This document shows positions 15,544 through 18,857 of a stretch of DNA of 18,857 bases, one piece after another. The notes beneath the pieces are model-generated. The model made no database searches. It was given only the letters and a program-made list of their open reading frames with translations, and was not told where the DNA came from. The stretch covers positions 1-18,857 of the forward strand of contig URCM01000059.1 of NCBI GenBank assembly GCA_900546355.1. The letters are read 5' to 3'. This DNA is from an uncultured Bacteroides sp. Lineage in GTDB: Bacteria; Bacteroidota; Bacteroidia; Bacteroidales; Bacteroidaceae. A program made the position numbers and the translations under genes. How positions within the stretch are numbered: the stretch's first letter is position 1; every line of letters starts with the position of its first letter.

Positions 15544-17760
15544 ATGGAAGAGCAAGCATTTTTCACACCGCAAGAACATAGAGAGCTTATCTCGCTTTAC
15601 AGGTGCCTTTTACGCCTCTCTGGCGAAACGTTGCAAAAAGACGATTGCCACAACTTGAAACGGGACCTCATCCGAGCCATGTCGGCAGGTTCGATACCCC
15701 GCAATGCTTTCGGTATGAATCCAGTCACCAAGGACATGCAGACCGCCGTCATCGTGGCAGAAGAAATCGGGATGCGCCGGGCTTCTATCCTCGGCATTAT
15801 GCTCCACGAACCGGTGAAATGCCAGCTGTGCACCCTCGATGATGTGAGCCAAACCTACGGCGAGGATGTGGCCGGTATCATCCGCGGGCTGGTCAAAATC
15901 AACGAATTATATGAAAAAAGCCCCGCCATCGAATCGGAAAATTTCCGCAACCTGCTCCTCTCCTTTGCCGAGGACATGCGTGTTATCCTCATCATGATAG
16001 CCGACCGAGTCAATATCATGCGCCAAATCAAGGACAACCCCAACGATGAAGCACGGCTGGCGGTATCGAACGAAGCCGCCCACCTCTACGCCCCCTTGGC
16101 ACACAAGTTAGGGCTATACAAGCTGAAATCGGAACTGGAAGACCTGTCGTTAAAATATACCGAACACGATGTATATTATTTTATCAAGGAGAAGCTGAAC
16201 GCCACCAAGGCGGCGCGCGACCGCTACATAACTGCCTTCATCGAACCTGTCAAGCAGAAATTGGAAGAAAACGGACTGAAGTTCCACATAAAGGGACGTA
16301 CCAAAACCATCCATTCCATCTATCAGAAGATGAAGAAGCAAGGCTGCTCGTTCGAAGGCGTATACGACCTGTTTGCCATCCGCATCATCCTCGACTCGCC
16401 TCTTGAAAAAGAAAAACAAGAATGCTGGCAGGTGTACTCCATCGTGACCGACATGTACCTGCCCAACCCTAAACGCCTCCGCGACTGGCTCTCCGTACCT
16501 AAAAGTAACGGATATGAGTCGCTCCACATCACTGTAATGGGTCCCGAAGGCAAATGGGTGGAAGTGCAGATACGCACTGAACGCATGGACGAGATAGCTG
16601 AAAAAGGCCTTGCCGCACATTGGCGCTACAAAGGTATCAAGGGCGAAACGGGATTGGACGAATGGTTGAACTCCATCCGCGAAACCTTGGAGAATACCGA
16701 TGGAGATACCGAAACCATCGATCAGTTCAAGCTCGACCTCTATAAAGACGAAGTGTTTGTGTTCAGCCCCAAAGGAGACCTCTACAAGCTGCCTCAAGGA
16801 GCCACCGTGCTTGACTTTGCCTTTGCTATCCATTCCAATCTAGGATGCCGATGTGTGGGAGCGAAAGTAAACGGACGAAACGTGCAACTCCGCCAACCTC
16901 TGAACAACGGAGACCAAGTGGAAATCATGACTTCCGCCGCCCAGACACCCAAGCGCGACTGGCTGAACTTCGTCACCACCTCGAAAGCCCGCAACAAGAT
17001 ACGCCAGGCTTTAAAGGAACTGGCCGCCCGCCAAACTGAATTTGCCCGCGAAACTTTAGAGCGCAAGTTCAAGAACCGCAAGATAGAATACGATGAAGCC
17101 ATCCTGATGCGCCTCATCAAAAAATCGGGTTTCAAAACCGTGACCGACTTCTACCAAAGCATTGCCAACGAGACTACGGACATCAATACGCTGATAGACA
17201 AATACGTAGAGATGCAACGACACGAAAGCGAACAGCATGAAGACGTAGTGTACCGCAGTGCCGAAGGTTTCAACATGCAGCAAACGCAAGAGGATAAGAA
17301 TCCTTATAAAGATGACGTATTGGTCATTGACCAGCATCTGAAAGGCATAGATTTCAAACTCGCACGATGCTGCAATCCCATCTACGGCGATGATGTGTTT
17401 GGCTTCGTCACCATATCGGGAGGCATTAAAATACACCGTTCGGACTGCCCTAACGCACCCGAACTGAAGGCACGTTTCCCCTACCGTATCGTACGCGCAC
17501 GCTGGGCAGGTAAGAGCCAAGGCAAGCAATACCCCATCACACTTCGCATCGTGGGGCATGACGACATCGGCATTGTGACCAACATCACGTCTATCATCAA
17601 TAAGGAGAATGACATCCTGCTCCGCTCCATCAGCATAGACTCGAACGACGGACTCTTCTCGGGCATGCTGACGGTGATGGTAGACGACACCACCAAGCTG
17701 GAAGCCCTTATCCGCAAATTACGTACGGTGAAAGGTGTAAAGCAGGTGAACCGCGGATAA
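15544..17760 (+). CDS. RelA/SpoT homologue, (p)ppGpp synthetase with degenerate hydrolase domain
   Basis: A 738-residue long RSH protein of the stringent response. Residues 1-200 are the HD-hydrolase region, but key residues are lost. LHDxxED is LHEPVKC (87-93), the first HP-type histidine is absent (NPVTKDMQ, 59-66), and DRLHNMR is DRVNIMR (154-160). The synthetase region is well kept: HIKGRTKTIHSIYQKMKKQG (248-267), VYDLFAIRII (273-282), PKSNGYESLH (319-328), VEVQIRTERM (339-348), GLAAHWRYKG (355-364). The charged motif before it is RLRD (311-314), like the RxKD of two-function enzymes and not ExDD of RelA. TGS (about 401-465), a CC zinc-finger region (609-610) and ACT (about 662-738) follow. 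It probably makes (p)ppGpp only. Divergent from DUF4301; start ATG is preceded by AAAAGC. Confidence 0.93.
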   Translation: MEEQAFFTPQEHRELISLYRCLLRLSGETLQKDDCHNLKRDLIRAMSAGSIPRNAFGMNPVTKDMQTAVIVAEEIGMRRASILGIMLHEPVKCQLCTLDDVSQTYGEDVAGIIRGLVKINELYEKSPAIESENFRNLLLSFAEDMRVILIMIADRVNIMRQIKDNPNDEARLAVSNEAAHLYAPLAHKLGLYKLKSELEDLSLKYTEHDVYYFIKEKLNATKAARDRYITAFIEPVKQKLEENGLKFHIKGRTKTIHSIYQKMKKQGCSFEGVYDLFAIRIILDSPLEKEKQECWQVYSIVTDMYLPNPKRLRDWLSVPKSNGYESLHITVMGPEGKWVEVQIRTERMDEIAEKGLAAHWRYKGIKGETGLDEWLNSIRETLENTDGDTETIDQFKLDLYKDEVFVFSPKGDLYKLPQGATVLDFAFAIHSNLGCRCVGAKVNGRNVQLRQPLNNGDQVEIMTSAAQTPKRDWLNFVTTSKARNKIRQALKELAARQTEFARETLERKFKNRKIEYDEAILMRLIKKSGFKTVTDFYQSIANETTDINTLIDKYVEMQRHESEQHEDVVYRSAEGFNMQQTQEDKNPYKDDVLVIDQHLKGIDFKLARCCNPIYGDDVFGFVTISGGIKIHRSDCPNAPELKARFPYRIVRARWAGKSQGKQYPITLRIVGHDDIGIVTNITSIINKENDILLRSISIDSNDGLFSGMLTVMVDDTTKLEALIRKLRTVKGVKQVNRG

Positions 17761-17789
17761 AAAGCAAAAAATCCATCGGAATGAGAAGA

Positions 17790-17834
17790 TATATATTGGA
17801 TGAGAAGAGTGTGCGCTATTCATCCTGTATATCC
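17790..17834. terminator. hairpin after relA/spoT
   Basis: TATATTGGATGA (about 17793-17804) and TCATCCTGTATA (about 17820-17831) pair with few mismatches around the loop GAAGAGTGTGCGCTAT. It follows the stop by about 30 bases and can end the transcript. It is also the left part of the family B element. Confidence 0.45.
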
Positions 17835-17841
17835 AGTCTGA

Positions 17842-17930
17842 AAAACGAATATATACTGACTTTGCCAATGAAGCTATATCCATGGGCTGTTTCAGATATA
17901 TAAAGCGGCAACTGAAGTATATATTCGTTT
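17842..17930. repeat. large palindromic element, family B copy 2
   Basis: Left arm AAAACGAATATATACTGAC (from 17842) pairs with the right arm GAAGTATATATTCGTTTT (to 17930), with ACTTTGCC against GGCAACT further in. The sequence corresponds to 3191-3272 in layout and many words, including ACTGACTTTGCCA and CTGAAGTATATATTC. It has no coding capacity. Confidence 0.65.
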
Positions 17931-17974
17931 TGTAACCAAGAGCCTGTCGTTTAAACAAATCTGATGTAATATTA

Positions 17975-18064
17975 GAAGCTGTTTTGAATTTCTTCAAAAA
18001 GTTTTTCTTGGCTTGATGTATCCGTTTTCGTGTGTGCTTTGGGCGATAAATCCAAAACAGCTTC
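17975..18064. mobile_element. 90-bp MITE-like element, copy 2
   Basis: Same length, ends and interior as copy 1 (1893-1982) but in reverse orientation; 88 of 90 bases agree. One of the two differences lies in the right terminal repeat (AAATCC for AAATTC). Direct TTA copies flank it at 17972-17974 and 18065-18067. It lies between relA/spoT and the DUF1573 gene. Confidence 0.85.
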
Positions 18065-18273
18065 TTACTTTATTGGAAAATTTAAACGTAAAGTATCTGT
18101 TAAAGAATTTCCGACCATATACATCGGTACACGTAGTGACATACGGGGAGGAAGACAGACAGATGGCCGGTAGTGGAGAGTTATAAGTTATTAATTACCA
18201 ACACATAGATACGGTTTTCTCTAAAAAGCCTGCATTGTTAACAGATTTTCATAGCTCGAAAATGCACAAACCA

Positions 18274-18304
18274 TTGGTTAATAACAAGAAAAAGTGTACC
18301 TTTG
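18274..18304 (+). promoter_or_regulatory. promoter of the DUF1573 gene
   Basis: TACCTTTG (18297-18304) matches the -7 box. TTGG (18274-18277), 19 bases upstream, is a partial -33 box. The ATG follows 26 bases later. Confidence 0.5.
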
Positions 18305-18330
18305 GAGCGGTCTTAAAATAAAAACAGCTT

Positions 18331-18726
18331 ATGAAACGAATCCTCTCAACAATCTGCCTTATGGCAGTAATGATTGCGGTTTTTGCCGCAGGCACCGCTG
18401 AAATCAAATTCAACGAAACTTCACATGATTTCGGCTCATTCCCCGAAAATGCCCCAAAAGTGACCTGCAAATTCAAGTTCACCAATACAGGAGACGGCCC
18501 GCTGGTCATCCATCAAGCCATCGCTTCATGCGGATGCACCGTGCCCCAGTATCCCAAAGAACCTATCAAGCCGGGCGAAAGCGGTGAAATCACCGTAACT
18601 TATAACGGTGCGGGCAAATTCCCCGGACATTTCCGCAAGAGCATCACCCTACGTACCAACGCCAAACAGGAAGTGGTTCGCCTGTATGTAGAAGGTGAAA
18701 TGACAGCAGTAGAAAATGCTGAATAA
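18331..18726 (+). CDS. secreted DUF1573 protein
   Basis: A 131-residue exported protein. A signal peptide covers about residues 1-20 (MKRILS, then a hydrophobic ICLMAVMIAVFAAG stretch); no lipobox cysteine is seen. The mature part is a single DUF1573 domain with the usual words: FNETSHDFGSFPENAPKVTC, FKFTNTGDGPLVI, SCGCTVPQYP, IKPGESGEITVTYN, GHFRKSITLRTNA, LYVEGEM. This is an immunoglobulin-like (ASH/MSP-type) beta sandwich, abundant in Bacteroidetes and of unknown role, probably periplasmic. SCGCT is the family's conserved cysteine pair. It has its own promoter and a strong terminator, so it is a single-gene unit. Confidence 0.9.
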   Translation: MKRILSTICLMAVMIAVFAAGTAEIKFNETSHDFGSFPENAPKVTCKFKFTNTGDGPLVIHQAIASCGCTVPQYPKEPIKPGESGEITVTYNGAGKFPGHFRKSITLRTNAKQEVVRLYVEGEMTAVENAE

Positions 18727-18730
18727 TAAG

Positions 18731-18792
18731 TAACAGTTAATAATTAATAGTGGTGTGGCAACTACTTGCCCACTATTAATCATTAACTGTTA
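18731..18792. terminator. strong hairpin after the DUF1573 gene
   Basis: Arms 18731-18753 and 18770-18792 pair at 22 of 23 positions (TAACAGTTAATAATTAATAG against its mirror) around a 16-base loop. It begins four bases after the stop codon. The arms are built from the same GTTAATA words found behind thiC. Confidence 0.75.
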
Positions 18793-18808
18793 ACTACCAT
18801 TTTATTTA

Positions 18809-18857
18809 GAAGCTGTTTTGAATTTATCGTGCGATGATTTGGGATGAGTTTTTGAGG
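18809..18857. mobile_element. terminus of an insertion sequence (partial, runs off the window)
   Basis: The exact reverse complement of 1-49, with the tip GAAGCTG at 18809 and TTA (18806-18808) before it. The same IS end therefore faces into the window from both sides, so two IS copies in opposite orientation flank the segment. No coding part is visible. Confidence 0.7.

Larger units (their letters stand above)
17761..18330. other. 570-base non-coding stretch between relA/spoT and the DUF1573 gene
   Basis: It holds the palindromic element of family B (17781-17950 approx.), the second 90-bp MITE (17975-18064) and the DUF1573 promoter near 18274-18304. I see no gene. From about 18068 to 18272 I recognise nothing beyond a purine-rich run (GGGGAGGAAGACAGACAGA, 18147-18165). 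Confidence 0.7.

Noticed and set aside
16150..16833. 227-codon open frame on the minus strand
   Set aside because: Shadow of the relA/spoT synthetase region.
17719..17997. 92-codon open frame on the minus strand downstream of relA/spoT
   Set aside because: It runs through the palindrome and into the MITE and overlaps the relA/spoT end; no protein features.

Overview
The window looks like a piece of a Bacteroidales chromosome, most likely Bacteroides or Phocaeicola. Upstream of several genes there is the Bacteroides-type promoter pair (a TTTG-like -33 box, 19-20 bases, then a TAnnTTTG -7 box). Shine-Dalgarno sites are mostly weak, and the order thiS-thiE-thiG-thiC-thiH-thiF-second thiE is typical of the group. 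Protein families such as DUF4301 and the DUF1573 secreted protein also fit. Species cannot be set from the sequence alone.

Layout. 1-49 and 18809-18857 are the same terminus of an insertion sequence in opposite orientation, so the window probably is one assembly contig that stops in IS copies. 71-1738 (minus) is a secreted metallophosphoesterase. 2045-2890 is prmA. 2928-9820 is the thiamin block: promoter, TPP riboswitch, an unusually long leader holding a palindromic element, then thiS, thiE, thiG, thiC, an inserted four-helix-bundle (IVP/S23-like) gene, thiH, thiF, and a ThiE/TenI paralogue that may have its own promoter. 9902-10840 is prs. 10917-12572 is a B12-binding-type radical SAM protein and 12643-13587 a FabK/nitronate monooxygenase-like flavoprotein. 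Facing them is a DUF4301 protein (13789-15312, minus), and the intergenic gap between them holds a striking 23-bp-period palindrome array. 15544-17760 is a RelA/SpoT homologue and 18331-18726 a DUF1573 lipid-free secreted protein.

How the genes work together. ThiC makes the pyrimidine (HMP-P). ThiH makes dehydroglycine from tyrosine, and ThiF/ThiS carry sulfur. ThiG condenses these with deoxyxylulose phosphate to form the thiazole, the TenI-like paralogue may aromatise it, and ThiE joins the two halves. ThiD and ThiL are not here. The riboswitch ties expression to TPP level. prs supplies PRPP and stands under its own strong promoter.

The protein genes are mostly housekeeping genes. The unusual content lies between genes. 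There are two 90-bp MITE-like elements (88/90 identical, inverted to each other, each flanked by TTA) whose ends match the IS termini at the window edges. There is a second, diverged family of large palindromes, one copy in the thi leader and one downstream of relA. A series of long intergenic hairpins built from short reiterated words follows most genes. I found no clear new defence or biosynthetic system. The best candidates for something undescribed are the palindrome array at 13611-13717, the palindrome-bearing riboswitch leader, and the bracketed four-helix-bundle gene inside the thi operon.
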